DNA of 64,000 bases from Trileptium ribeirensis. Its lineage: Eukaryota; Nematoda; Enoplea; Enoplida; Thoracostomopsidae. Below are positions 11,302 to 23,100 of this stretch, piece after piece. Location of the stretch: contig JASANE010009808.1 in assembly GCA_030248225.1 (NCBI GenBank), forward strand, positions 1 through 64,000, written 5' to 3'. The notes under the pieces were generated by a model that saw only the letters and a program-made list of their open reading frames with translations, was not told where the DNA came from and made no database searches. The number at the start of each line of letters is the position of its first letter. Positions within the stretch are counted from its first letter, which is position 1. Made by a program: the position numbers and the translations under genes.

Positions 11302-13920
11302 CTTACGCTTCATTACACACTGCTATTGTTGTCGTAAGTGGCATTTTATAAACATGATGGCTAAAGCCAACTAACAGATCTAAATGTGGCGTGCATCGTC
11401 TCGCCATGTTTGTTGTACCCCATACAAATAAAAATAAAATTTTGTAATCGTAACAGATTACATCAAAATTGAAATGACCACGTTTATCTGTGTCCAGATA
11501 TAAATTATATCACCTTGATATAAGATTACATCGTATGCAAGTGATGCTACATGGTAACTGTAACAATGACCGTTTCAAAGTTTATGAACAGCTCAATGAT
11601 GTCATAATCTCTGACAGCTATTTGGCAATTCCTACTGATATTCTATAGATATCACTAGCCTGTGTCTATGAAATTGGGTTACCTGTGGGAATTGATTAAT
11701 TGACCTTTAGTGCGTTCTAGCACTGTTAAATAAAATAAAACGGCGGTCCATCTGATTTATTTGATGCACACAGCAGCAATTCAACCAATAATATCGTCAC
11801 TTTCGTGTAATTGCAACAACAACAGCGTACATAAATCGTATAGCTTCGCTATGCATGTAAAATACTCCTATCATCATAATCTAGATTAGATATGGCTTAT
11901 AAAAACGACTCTGATGAAGGCCAGTAAACCGATGACAAGGTATTTCCATAACTATAACCGCAGGGATTCCTGTGCTCTTGCAGCCAAAAACATTTCGTCT
12001 GTCCATTCAGCGTAACTTATAAACCATATACGTGCGTGCTGTGCCTATCTAGTTATAGATTTTGAACTGAAGCAAGTACCGTCTGTATGGCAGTGCTTTC
12101 AGCTTTTAAAATCCAAATACAATAATATTTAACCGCCGTTGTTTCTTTAGTATAATGCGTAGCGCTGCAGTGCGCTCATGATATATACGCCGTTATTGCA
12201 TGTGTCCTCGCATCTCTTTCGTAGTCACTCTCAGTATACTCACTACGATAAGGTTCGTTTAGCTAGAACTACAGTTTTCAATATATCCTACACAAACGCA
12301 TCATGCACGTGCGCTTTGTAGGCGAATGAATAAACTGATATTGACGCAATTGGAACGCCTTCGTGTTAATCTTTGTTGTTGTTGTTGTCTTGTTTTAGTT
12401 TGTCAACATTCAAGATTCCTATTGAATAAATGAGTGCAGTCTTAGATTGCTGCAGCTGTAATTTTATGAAATGTGTCGGGATTTTTTAGAAAAGAAATAG
12501 GTATAAGTTTTGAAAACTCTTGTAAGCCTTGGAAAATTTATATTCAAGCTGAAATACATATATAAATAGGACAGATAAATAAATACAGATATAACGCTCA
12601 TATGAATAGAACAAAAGATTGGGATAAGATGCATTTTAAATCGAGATATATAAATACCCATACACCATATTGCAAACAGTGCCGAATCGCAGGGTACTTA
12701 TTTTGCACTACGGACGAAATTATATTAATTACAAATGGGTCTTATCTACCCTAGGTCCTAGCTACCAGTAATTCAAAAAATGAGAATTCAAAGTAAACTA
12801 CAACGCAATCAGCCTTCAGCACCCGATTTTGCATAAAGGCCGACAGTGTACTGTCCCATTGAGCCGTAGGTATATCGTCCATTAGCTTTGCTTATGTGGA
12901 AATATATTTAGCAAAATGTAAAAAAATTTATCGCCAATTTTTTTAAATCAAAATGTTATAATTTAATTATATTACATAGATAGTTTTTTGCTTTCATGTG
13001 AAAAACGACATTTTATTTCAACAACTGTATGTGCGAGACGGATGAGAGGATTACCTAGTTATTTTTTATTTGATGTGTTGAGGGGTTGGCGTATTCATGC
13101 ATGCGGTGTTCATCCGTAACTCACCCGCTAAGAAGCCTGTGCTGAATAACTCTCTTTTTCATGCTAATGACAGCTCAATTCGGATTTGATCATTTGTAAT
13201 TGAGAACAGGCGGCGCGATTTAATTGAAATTTTTACAAAAGATATAACCTTATGTGGTATAAAAATAGTACGAATAACGCTTCTTCAGTGTTTGTTGCGG
13301 GGGAGGAACGGCCTCAGAACCAGAAGCGTCGAAAGCTCTTCAAAATTGGCTGGGCTGGCGAAAAAGTGAAGGGGCCGGTGGATTACATTCGTTTTATTGT
13401 AACACGATCAGTTGAGTTTTCGCGCTTGTCGTAGAAAAGTGAAGAGTGCGCCCACATCCCTTTCTAGTGACGCAACTGCTCAGAAATGACATGTTGAGAC
13501 AAAATCAGCGCAATCTTTGGCCTTTTTTGTAATATGGTAATACGTAGATAAATATAAGTCAAATTTAGGTATTATATAAAATTTTATATGGCATACATCT
13601 ACTACTACCACAGTTACACAGCGCAGATTTTATCGGTTAAAAGCTTTGGACTAAAATCTGTAAAATTTCTCTTTTGCATATGCAGTATCATTGTAGGTGA
13701 ACCGATCTAATCACTATTCTCATTTTGCATGTGAACTTACCAGTTTAATATATAGCTCTAAGATTATATACTCCTGCATGACTATCAACTGAGAAATATT
13801 GGTTTAATCTTTAAACTTGATCAATCAATCTAGCAGACGAAAAACCTTCATTTGTTGTCTACAACCGATTTATGCCTATTTCAATTTAACTGCTTAATAG
13901 TTTTTGCCCAGTTCACCACG
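11302..13920. other. Stretch without recognised feature
   Basis: I see only a short TTG microsatellite near 12376-12388 and AT-rich sequence. A short ORF at 13252-13434 has no recognisable similarity. Confidence 0.45.
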
Positions 13921-13925
13921 CTAAT

Positions 13926-14170
13926 AATGACATCTGTCATCCGTGTCATCTATAAGAAAAGGAAAAAATGGGGAATAACCATTATGTTATATTCAGACTT
14001 GCACTAGCACTATCTACTGACGAAATTCACTGACTGCTTCAATCTTACCTAGTTCATCTGTCATCCGTGTCATCTGTCGTAAAAGTGAACAATAGAGAAT
14101 AACCATTATTTTATATTCAGAGTAGTTCATCAACTGCCAAAATGGTCTGACTGCTTCGATTTTGCCATAA
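13926..14170. repeat. Two-copy tandem duplication, about 125 bp unit
   Basis: The string CATCTGTCATCCGTGTCATC occurs twice. Each copy is followed in the same order by GAATAACCATTAT.TTATATTCAGA and CTGACTGCTTC. The function is unknown. Confidence 0.75.
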
Positions 14171-16712
14171 TTGAATAGTGCGTGTTTGTGGCATATCTGT
14201 GTTACTTATTTCATACCAGTTGTATGTTAAATTTTCTGGATAACTTCAGTGCGTTATCCTGCATTCTGCTTAGTTCTATAAAGTGGAAGCTACGTAGTAG
14301 ACCCAACGGTTCTCGAGAAGTATCTAGTTCCATTGTTCTCGATAAACAACAACTCAAGTAAATGTGTAGAACCAGTTGTATAGTTCAAGATCACTGCAGA
14401 TTGGTGGAGTGATATATTAAGATATGACAAGTTTTGTGTTATATGGAGTTGTACTTTAGATAATCTCATTTTAGCATACTTGCAGATCTATCCGAATAAA
14501 GAAAATGACACACAACTTAACCACATAACATGTTTCGCTTTTCAAAAATATCTTCCGATGAAGCATATTATGAACGAATAGCTTATCCTAAGAGCTCCGC
14601 TCCGAAATAGTGATTACACATTACACATATATCGTCCAAGGCTTACGCTAACAGCGGTTTAGCTCCACAGGGTAATATACTGAAATTTCCCAAAAAACAT
14701 GCTTTCATGCTTTATATTTCGTTCATGGTCCTGCCACAATTTATTTATAAGGCACAAAAATGTATTCCACATGTGTCAATAACTGAAATGTATAATTATT
14801 ATATAATATTAATTTGTATGCGCATTGATATTATTCATCAACGTGATACGTGACATTAATTAAAAGACGGGCTTGTTGTTGCAGCGTTCACGCAGTTTTG
14901 TTGTTGTGAACTTTTCGCAAACTATTATGTATTCGCTTTTATGTTATTGTGCATTTACAGTACATACACTTTAGTATAATGATGCACTTTCCCAATTTGT
15001 TTCCAGAGTTGTCACAGATAATGATATTCCGCATGAAGGTAGCGGCAGATATATATATGCGTTTGACCCATTCGGCTTTGCGGTTGTTCTAATATTACCA
15101 CAATGATCATGTCCAGTAACTGTTGGCTTCTTTTAAACGATGTCCTACTGTATCTTCAGACCTTGGGTGGCAATTCCTAAATCTACGTCTTATGTGACCG
15201 ATGTAGCCACCCCAACGGTGGCTTCGCCTCAGGCAGTTCTTACTAGAGCACAAACGTTACAGATAGCATGTATTAAGTCTCTAGGAAAGTGACAATTTCG
15301 CGTAAACAAAACTAGGTAATCACTCTTCCTGCTATCGTTGTTATTGGTTTTAAATCAACTGTCGGGTTTCGCAGTTACAAAAGTCCCCCTTTTCCTTCTA
15401 AATTAGCTTTATGACCGTCGGGTCGAAAACGCTTGGTGACATCAAACATTAATTTGCCCGTCGTTGGTGCGTTAGTTTGAAGTGATTTACACATGTACCA
15501 TGATTACGTATACGAAATTGGCCAAAGTTAGACTTTAGCGACGGGGCTAGAAGCCCACGATAGTCTCCTACTAATGAGATCATTTCATTTCCAGTGCAAT
15601 TCAAAATCTAACTTTCACGACTGTGCTATGTAAAATATCAAAAATTATTTATTTTGTACACGAAGAACTTAGCTAGCCCCAGGTATTTTTTACCATTTTC
15701 GAACTAAGCTGTCAGTTTCGACCCAACGGACACAGCATAGTGTCTAATTACTTTCTTATGCTATGCCACACTCGACTATCTATAAATACTTGTGTTCTAT
15801 CACGGTGTCGTATGTATAACCTTAATTATCAAATACTAATCCCAATGGGATTAATTATAACAAACCCTAGCATACATGCCGCCTTTAGGCTCAGGCATAA
15901 TATAAGCATCATATACGGACCTTTGCTAAGGCTCAGGCTTAGACTTAGTATATCTAGAACCGCATACCATGTATTTCACTTCCTCCAAATGTTACTGATT
16001 CGGATTCATCTACGTCAATGGATTGACTAGGTGAAACGAGCCACAACACTAATATTTAGAACAAGCTTGACATATAGGTTTTTAAACATACCTGATACAG
16101 AAAAAGGACCACATAGAGTTTTAACGTAATTGTTTTGATCATACCTGATCAAGAATAATCTTGTCAAATAGCGTTTTACTAAGTAATTGCATATAAGATC
16201 TTTTTTCTGATTTTTGGAATCGACCATGTCAAGTTTTGCCTTCGCCAGAATATAATAGCAAGATTTTCCCAATCAAATTAACGTATAACGTTTTATCTAA
16301 ATAAAAGCCTAATCCTGAGCATTAGTGTAAGTTTAAGCCTAATGCTTAACCTGAGTTTAAAACTTAAACGCAATTAAAATTTAAATTTTTGTCCTTATGG
16401 CGCTCATGTCAAGTTTTATTTTCTCTATTTATAAGGTAAAATGTTGACATGATTCATTTAATTATTTACATTTCCATTGGTAGCCTGTTTAGGAGTTGCA
16501 GTAGATGTAAATATTTGGTCGTTAGTTAAAAAAATCTGTTTCTCAATCCGACAACCAACGCAAACCGAAGAACATGTATATACAGGCCTTGTGTATGAGC
16601 CGTTTAAAGTTTAATATGTCTTATTGTAAGTTTTAAGAAGGCCAGTGTACACACGCACTCTTAAACTATTCCTACTTTACGTGTATCATATAAATATATA
16701 TGCCATGGGTCT
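14171..16712. other. Stretch without recognised gene; CCTAAG-like motifs
   Basis: Scattered GGCTCAGGC/GCTTAGAC and AAGCCTAATGC motifs at about 15885-15975 and 16305-16365 belong to the CCTAAG-motif theme seen elsewhere in the window. I see nothing else. Confidence 0.4.
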
Positions 16713-17030
16713 CGAAGGTCCGACGACTTAGGGTGGTTGGGATAGATGACTTAGGGTGTCGGGCAGAAGATTCCAGGGGTGGGGAGGCCCTCAGGGGAAG
16801 AAATTTCTGTATTTTTAGATACTAAACTTCCCCTTCCCATGTTTGCCAAATTCCATTCCAAATATTACAGCTTTTCACCCTATTTTTGACAATTTTCGCT
16901 GAAATTTTCCGGGGTGTGAGTTGCAAACATTCGGGGCTGGGACTAAATTTAGCTTGGAAGCATAAATTTGGATTGAGCGGAGTCCGACTCTTGGGGTGGT
17001 TAACACTTCTTTATCGACACCTATGGTATA
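16713..17030. repeat. GC-rich purine patch, dispersed element
   Basis: A GGGGTGGGGAGGCCCTCAGG-type head, a T-rich centre (CCCTATTTTTGACAATTTTC) and the terminal motif CGACACCTATGGTA resemble the patch at 6956-7472, which also ends GACACCTATGGTA. A family of non-autonomous elements is inferred. Confidence 0.45.
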
Positions 17031-17324
17031 TACGTGTTTCGATATTTTGATAGATAGATAAACAGATGGCCAGATAGATAGAAGAGAATTAAGGACTACT
17101 CCCTAGGGGAGGCGCATAGGCATAATATGATAGCCAAAATATACATATGCGCTCGATAGATAAATAAACAAACCATACGGTATATCACATTATAGTTTGT
17201 AATATAATACCAACTTGTGTAAATATATATTTCATAGGTGCCAGTCGCGGGAAGCTATCAAACCTCTGGCCAAGGTAGCCCCGAGTAGCCAAAGTGTAAT
17301 GCATGTCATGCCGTTCACGATATA

Positions 17325-17425
17325 CCAAACCTAAAAACTTAGCCTAAGCTTAGGCCCTTATATGGGACATACACTAAGCTCACGTTTAAATCGGGGGGGG
17401 GGGGGTTGCCGCCCTCCGCTCTAAG
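17325..17425. repeat. CCTAAGC-motif with G-run and GC hairpin
   Basis: TTAGCCTAAGCTTAGGCCC is followed by a run of 13 G (17393-17405) and TTGCCGCCCTCCG. This matches the order seen at 4523-4580. The G run is prone to length error. Confidence 0.55.
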
Positions 17426-17496
17426 TTGTTCTTGTTTAACGATATAACGTCTTGCCCCTCAGGGTTACCTAGACCAAACTTGTATACACTTATACA

Positions 17497-17935
17497 TTTA
17501 TCGTTATTATATGTCATACAGAACTCAACCTCTGAAAAGTCACTCATGCTACAAGCGCAAATCCATTGTTTAAGTGTAGTACGTTTATCGTTATTATATG
17601 TCATACAGAACTCAACCTCTGAAAAGTCACTCATGCTACAAGCGCAAATCCATTGTTTAAGTGTAGTACGTTTATCTTTATTATATGTCATACAGAACTC
17701 AACCTCTGAAAAGTCACTCATGCTACAAGCGCAAATCCATTGTTTAAGTGTAGTACGTTTATCGTTATTATATGTCATACAGAACTCAACCTCTGAAAAG
17801 TCACTCATGCTACAAGCGCAAATCCATTGTTTAAGTGTAGTACGTTTATCGTTATTATATGTTATAGAGAACTCAACCTCTGAAAAGTCACTCATGCTAC
17901 AAGCGCAAATCCATTGTTTAAGTGCAGTACGTTTG
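17497..17935. repeat. Minisatellite, 87 bp unit, five copies
   Basis: The landmark TTTATCGTTATTATATG recurs at 17497, 17584, 17671, 17758 and 17845, an exact 87 bp period with very few differences. Because 87 is a multiple of three, the array is open on both strands: 17426-18001 on + and 17386-17895 on -. The - frame has a 29-residue repeat containing MSDFSEVEF and TLKQWICACS. I see no splice or initiation context that argues for translation. Confidence 0.93.
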
Positions 17936-20045
17936 CTGTATGTTTCAATGAAATCTACGAACGTATATGTATGGAAATGTAATGGACTAAAACCCTTTTG
18001 AACGTAGCAATTAGAGCACTATGACAATTTTGTAGAAAACATACTTTTATATATTAATTAAGTACTTTTGACCATAATATTTAAAAATCATACAATACTA
18101 GATGGTGCACTGAGACTGCTGGGTTCTCAGCATAAATTTAATTTTACTTAGATACATTACTTTAATAAGTTTATGATAACCGTACTGAAATTGTAGAAGA
18201 CACGCTGCATCATGTAGAAAGCTAAAGAAATAATTATGTGTGTAAACGTAGGAGTCAAATCTGGTCAGTTTTTAATAAGTTATATTCTGTAATAACAAAA
18301 TGAGCCTTTATGGATATGCAGCTATCCAAAAATGTTAATTTTGAAAAAGCAACAATAAACCTTAGTAGCATTTGTCTCTGGTCGTCGACGCGATTAGAAT
18401 CATATTTATGACAATATTTTCGATTTTTTACTTATCGGACAATTTTCGGAAATTCTTTTTTCTCAACATATGTTTAATTTTACGCATAATTCAAACCAAT
18501 CGACGAGCTGAGTCGAGCAGTATGAAAATCTGGTGAATTCATCGTCAACGTTTCGGCTAAGACTTAAAATATCACACAAATAACCTAACTCCTTAAATCG
18601 TGAAGGAATTAAGCTAATTGTGACATTAATTGTCAATGCGATTCGAATTATATATTAAACATAGCATTTGCTGTTATTAGATAAGGTTTGAGCGAGATGT
18701 GCTACCGAAAATGTCCAAGAAAATTGGTTTCGTTTTGGCACTAAAATTTATATTTGTTGGGTATTTGTTGGGTACGGGTGTACATCTCAGGAATATTGTT
18801 TCCACATGTAACCACGTGATGACACATCCGCTTTGAAAACTCGAGCTAATTGGTTTATTTATAATCTAGCTACAAACGATAAACTAAAAAACGGGCTTAT
18901 ATTAATCTGAAACATGGTGTTGCTTGACCCGAACAGGCGGAGATATATTCAAAATATTTCAGATGAAAAGTAGTAGCTTTAAACGCAACCAACAGAAAAA
19001 AATTTAGCAAATACGTGGAACGATCGCAGAATTGTTACACTTACAACAAACTTTCATGAAATACCTACATAGCATATAACGGAAATATTGTCAACACTAG
19101 TTAAGCAATCTTTTTGACAATTTTTATTAAAATATCGAAATGTGTATTTCCACTTTTGTACATTTGTGGTGTGCCCTATTTAATATAGAACCTATTACAG
19201 TTTATGTAAGAGTCGTATGTGACGCCTACCATTGCCTACAACGTGAAATAGTAAACGGGTGCGTTCATCCTGGATTGTGACAAATACAGCGTTGAAGCCT
19301 GCATTTTTACTAAATTAATGTCTTCTGTTACCTAAGGGCAAACCCAACGGTAAAATGTGTTTATTTATTTTAAATCGAAATTTTTACATTATGTACAACG
19401 AATCGGTGATATAATGTATGCTTAGTCACACATTATCAAGGTCCGAGGTCCCAGTGGATAGTGGGTGCTTCGGTAGGGGTGTGTGGGCCCTTCTCGGTCT
19501 CCCCAGGGGATCAACCAGTTTCCGGAATAAGGAGGCTGTCAGTGGTTAGGTCTTAGACAAATTTCGAAATGGTTTGGAACTAATTTTTTTTAATTTTTTG
19601 CCTATTTTTCCCCAATTTTTGTCTATTTTCCCAATTTCTGCCTATTTTTGATAAAATTTATCGTGCGCCCTGAAAGCGTTAGGGGGGATGCGGAACTTAA
19701 AGTGGATCAGGCTTCCTCTCGGGGGATTTGAGAAGCTTTGAGAGAGAATAGGGTCCGAGGGTCGACGGAGGACAGTCCCACCTCTCCCCCTATGAGCATT
19801 ATGTTCCTTAGTCAGATGTATAAACCAGGATCATGCCAAATAAAATTTGGTGATGTGTCACAGACACATTCATTAGCTACATTAAGCGCTTCAATTGCAT
19901 TCGTTGTTTCTCCTACACGATAAATATCATTATTGGAAACATTTTCTGGCTATATTTTACTATATTATGCTAGATATTGTTCTTTCATTGCAATCTGCGA
20001 TAATATGTTATTTGTAACAACTAGAGCCAATACAATGTCCAAAAT
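17936..20045. other. Region upstream of the IA-2 coding start
   Basis: No second gene is recognised. The stretch includes a GC-rich patch at about 19438-19770. The IA-2 promoter or 5' UTR could lie here, but no TATA box or initiator can be assigned with confidence. Confidence 0.4.
19438..19770. repeat. GC-rich purine patch, same style as others
   Basis: It starts AAGGTCCGAGGTCCC, has a T-rich centre (GCCTATTTTTCCCCAATTTT) and ends in GGTCGACGGAGG-type sequence. The composition and layout resemble 5440-5705, 6956-7472 and 16713-17030. Confidence 0.4.
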
Positions 20046-20121
20046 ATGAAATATAGAATCATTCTGTTGGTTTACGGATTGGTGTCAAGGGTGTCATTCA
20101 ACAATGCAGAGCGCGCTATTG
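20046..20121 (+). CDS. IA-2 exon 1: start codon and signal peptide
   Basis: The ATG at 20046 opens 25 codons with a basic N-end (MKYR) and a hydrophobic core (IILLVYGLV), a classic secretory signal. The exon ends in phase 1 at G|GTAAGT, a near-perfect donor. The split codon completes as Gly with exon 2, giving the Gly-Cys that precedes the RESP18 cysteines in vertebrate IA-2. The 9 kb distance to exon 2 is the main uncertainty. Confidence 0.8.
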
Positions 20122-23100
20122 GTAAGTCTAATGTGTGTCTCGGGTTGCTAGTATGTTTATATACGGATTATTGATATGTACCGCGGAAAGCTAGAAGCAA
20201 GCAAGAAATTGTGCCCCGCACCGCCCCGTTACCCATCTACGCCGGGCAGTGCGGTGAGCAGCTTAGCCGTAGCTAGATACCTTTATTAGCTACAGTACAA
20301 ATGCTGGCATTCAGGTGAGATCAGTCTTATTCTTGTAAAGTTTTCCAACATTAATAGCTTATATATTCACTAAACAGAACGAGACTCTAAATAAATAATA
20401 ATGGTTGAAAGCAGGCAACACGAACTTAAAAACATATTCATATTATTTTTCCAATCATTTTCGGATACTTTCAGACCTTTTTAACAGTGACTTACTATAT
20501 TATTAGTTACTGAGCGTGGTCTAGGTTCATTGGGGTTTAAAGGATGAGATCCTGGTGGCTCACCATACTTAGTAAGTTATCACAATCAAAGCTTTCAGCC
20601 ACAGTGATGCTCACATGGGCTTCAAAGTCTGTTATTAATATTTGTTTAGGCATTCCAGGTCAAGGTATGGAATGGGTTATTACAAATGGACAAAAATGAA
20701 ATGGAATGCATATATAGTTCCAATAGAAATGTCTTAATTGTGAGACATAATGGAACTAATATTATTAGAGCGCTGTGAACGTCGAAATGGAATCGCTTCT
20801 GTATATAACTTCGATTTTTCGAGTTTGACATCTGAAAGCATTCTTGAAAAAGGTTTTCCCATGTACTAGTATACATAGAAAATTTTTTCAAGGACAATGC
20901 CAGTAATCGCCACGACATGTCAGTGGTCAAACCTATGGGTCCGCCACAACAACACACATGAAGTGTGTAATGTGAAATTTTAAACCACAGTACTGATGAA
21001 TTTTTCGAAACACAGACAGTGAACAATAAATCAAGGATTTTCGAGTCATGTAAAATTTTAATTCTAATAAGTTTATAACCATACTTACTCCAGATAAGAA
21101 TATTGTACTAGCAAAGATGTGGCAGTATCAATCTAATCATTTTAAAATCTTATACGATAACAGAAAACTATTACTTACATTCTGAACTTGATCTTGAATT
21201 TTTGATCAAAAATTTTCGTTCAGAAGAATTGCATTACTGACATCACCGAACGCCATATGCTGTATAGAAATTGGAAATAAATCGATCCAAGCACTACAAA
21301 GTTACAGACAATAGCAGCAAAATTTACGCATTTGCAAAAATGATTTTCAATGGCTGGCAGGCTTTAGCCGTCGAATTCAGGCAGAAACTCTCACTTATCA
21401 ATGAAGCACCAATATCGACAACTTTCTGTTACGACTACTATTGGCTAGTTAACTATTTTGAATAAATTTATTTTAAATTATATTGTAACGACGATATTAA
21501 ATATCGAAAGTTGTATATAGTAATACAGTTATAAAATCTAGCAGTAGTAAGAAACTGAGACTTATTTTGATAACCCAGCATACTGCACGAAGCGAAGTTT
21601 TAGTTAATCGCTCCAAAGTTTACCTGCAGCTATCAATATTCAGCGCCAATGTCAAGAAGTAGATAGCTCTATCACAGTAGTGCAAAGCGGTCAGCTCAGG
21701 GGTGGTACATGGTTCCGGTAAGGTGGCCGTGCAAGTTATTGCTATATATTTAACGAAACCTTAAACTTTAATTAGTGATAAACACTAAGTACTCTTAAGA
21801 CATCAAACTATTTCCAGAAGGTGAAGTTAAAATCTTGGGAGTACCAGAGGTCCCGTACCTTCAATATGAACGAAACCCTAAACCGCCATTTTAAAATCAA
21901 GTTGGACTCAAATCTTGATATTTTCATATTTATGGTTAAATGGATTAACTCATCTTATGAAATTATTAACAATACATAGTTTTGTGTTGTATATGTATCG
22001 AGCCTGTAAATTTTAAGGTGACCACACCAGCCACGTTATTTTGTTATTTCCCACAAAAATTGCTACTGAAAGCTTTTCAGTTGAAATTCGGCAAATAACT
22101 CTTTTCGGTCGTAGAGTCCCGCGATTGAAATGAAGCCGCTTTGTGATAACAAAATTAATGAAATTTGAAAATCGTTAATATGTTATGTCACACGTTATAA
22201 TTTGTAGTACTTGGATTTGATTTTGGTTATTTTCGGTTATCGAAAAACCTAATGAGATTCAGTATGTTTTCCGTAACAATAGCTTATAATGCCATATCGG
22301 TTATTACTAAATGAGGCGGCTTTTGGAGTCACCTTAAAGTTGACTCACGCATAGGTCTAGCATTGGTGCCAACAGAATATGTCTTTCCAGGAGTAAGAAA
22401 ACCCGAAATCGGTTTTTAAGTCCAAACCGTACGAGTTTCGCGGTTATTGTCTGAAACTTTACTAAGGTTAGACGGATCTCAATTTATTCTTCGCACAGCG
22501 TATACTCTTGGAAGGCAGCATAGTATAATCGTAAGAGGATGTCCCATGAATACAATGATGCCTAAATATGTGTTCAGTATTAAATCAGGCTAATTTTTCC
22601 TGTTACTACTTATAACCTGTTTATGATCAGAACGACCACTGTATGCTATTAATGTAGCAGCGTCCAGAAATTTCTCACAATTAACATAGCTAGTACAGAC
22701 AAATAATGATTTATCGTTAAATTTAACATAATTTGCCATATGATGTAAGCGCACATGGAAACTTGATAAAACACATTGAAAGCATTAAACCCCAACGATC
22801 GCAGCTAAGCATCATAGTTTGTTTTGCGCGTATTATTATGAGGGTTCGCTTACAGACTTGTATGTGGTTCGGTATTTAAGATTTATGTGAGACCATTATC
22901 GGAGGTCTAGGCCCGTCCTTAGGAGGGTAGGGTGCGCAAAAGGCCAATCTAATCACATAGAGTAGTGGGCACTAAGTGAACGCGTCGTATTACAACGACT
23001 ACGTGTGCAGAAACTGTTACTGCAATGATAATAATATATTAGTTAGATCTGTAGCAGCACGAGCTTCGTTATAAGCTTCGTTAATTTGCATTTGACTTTA

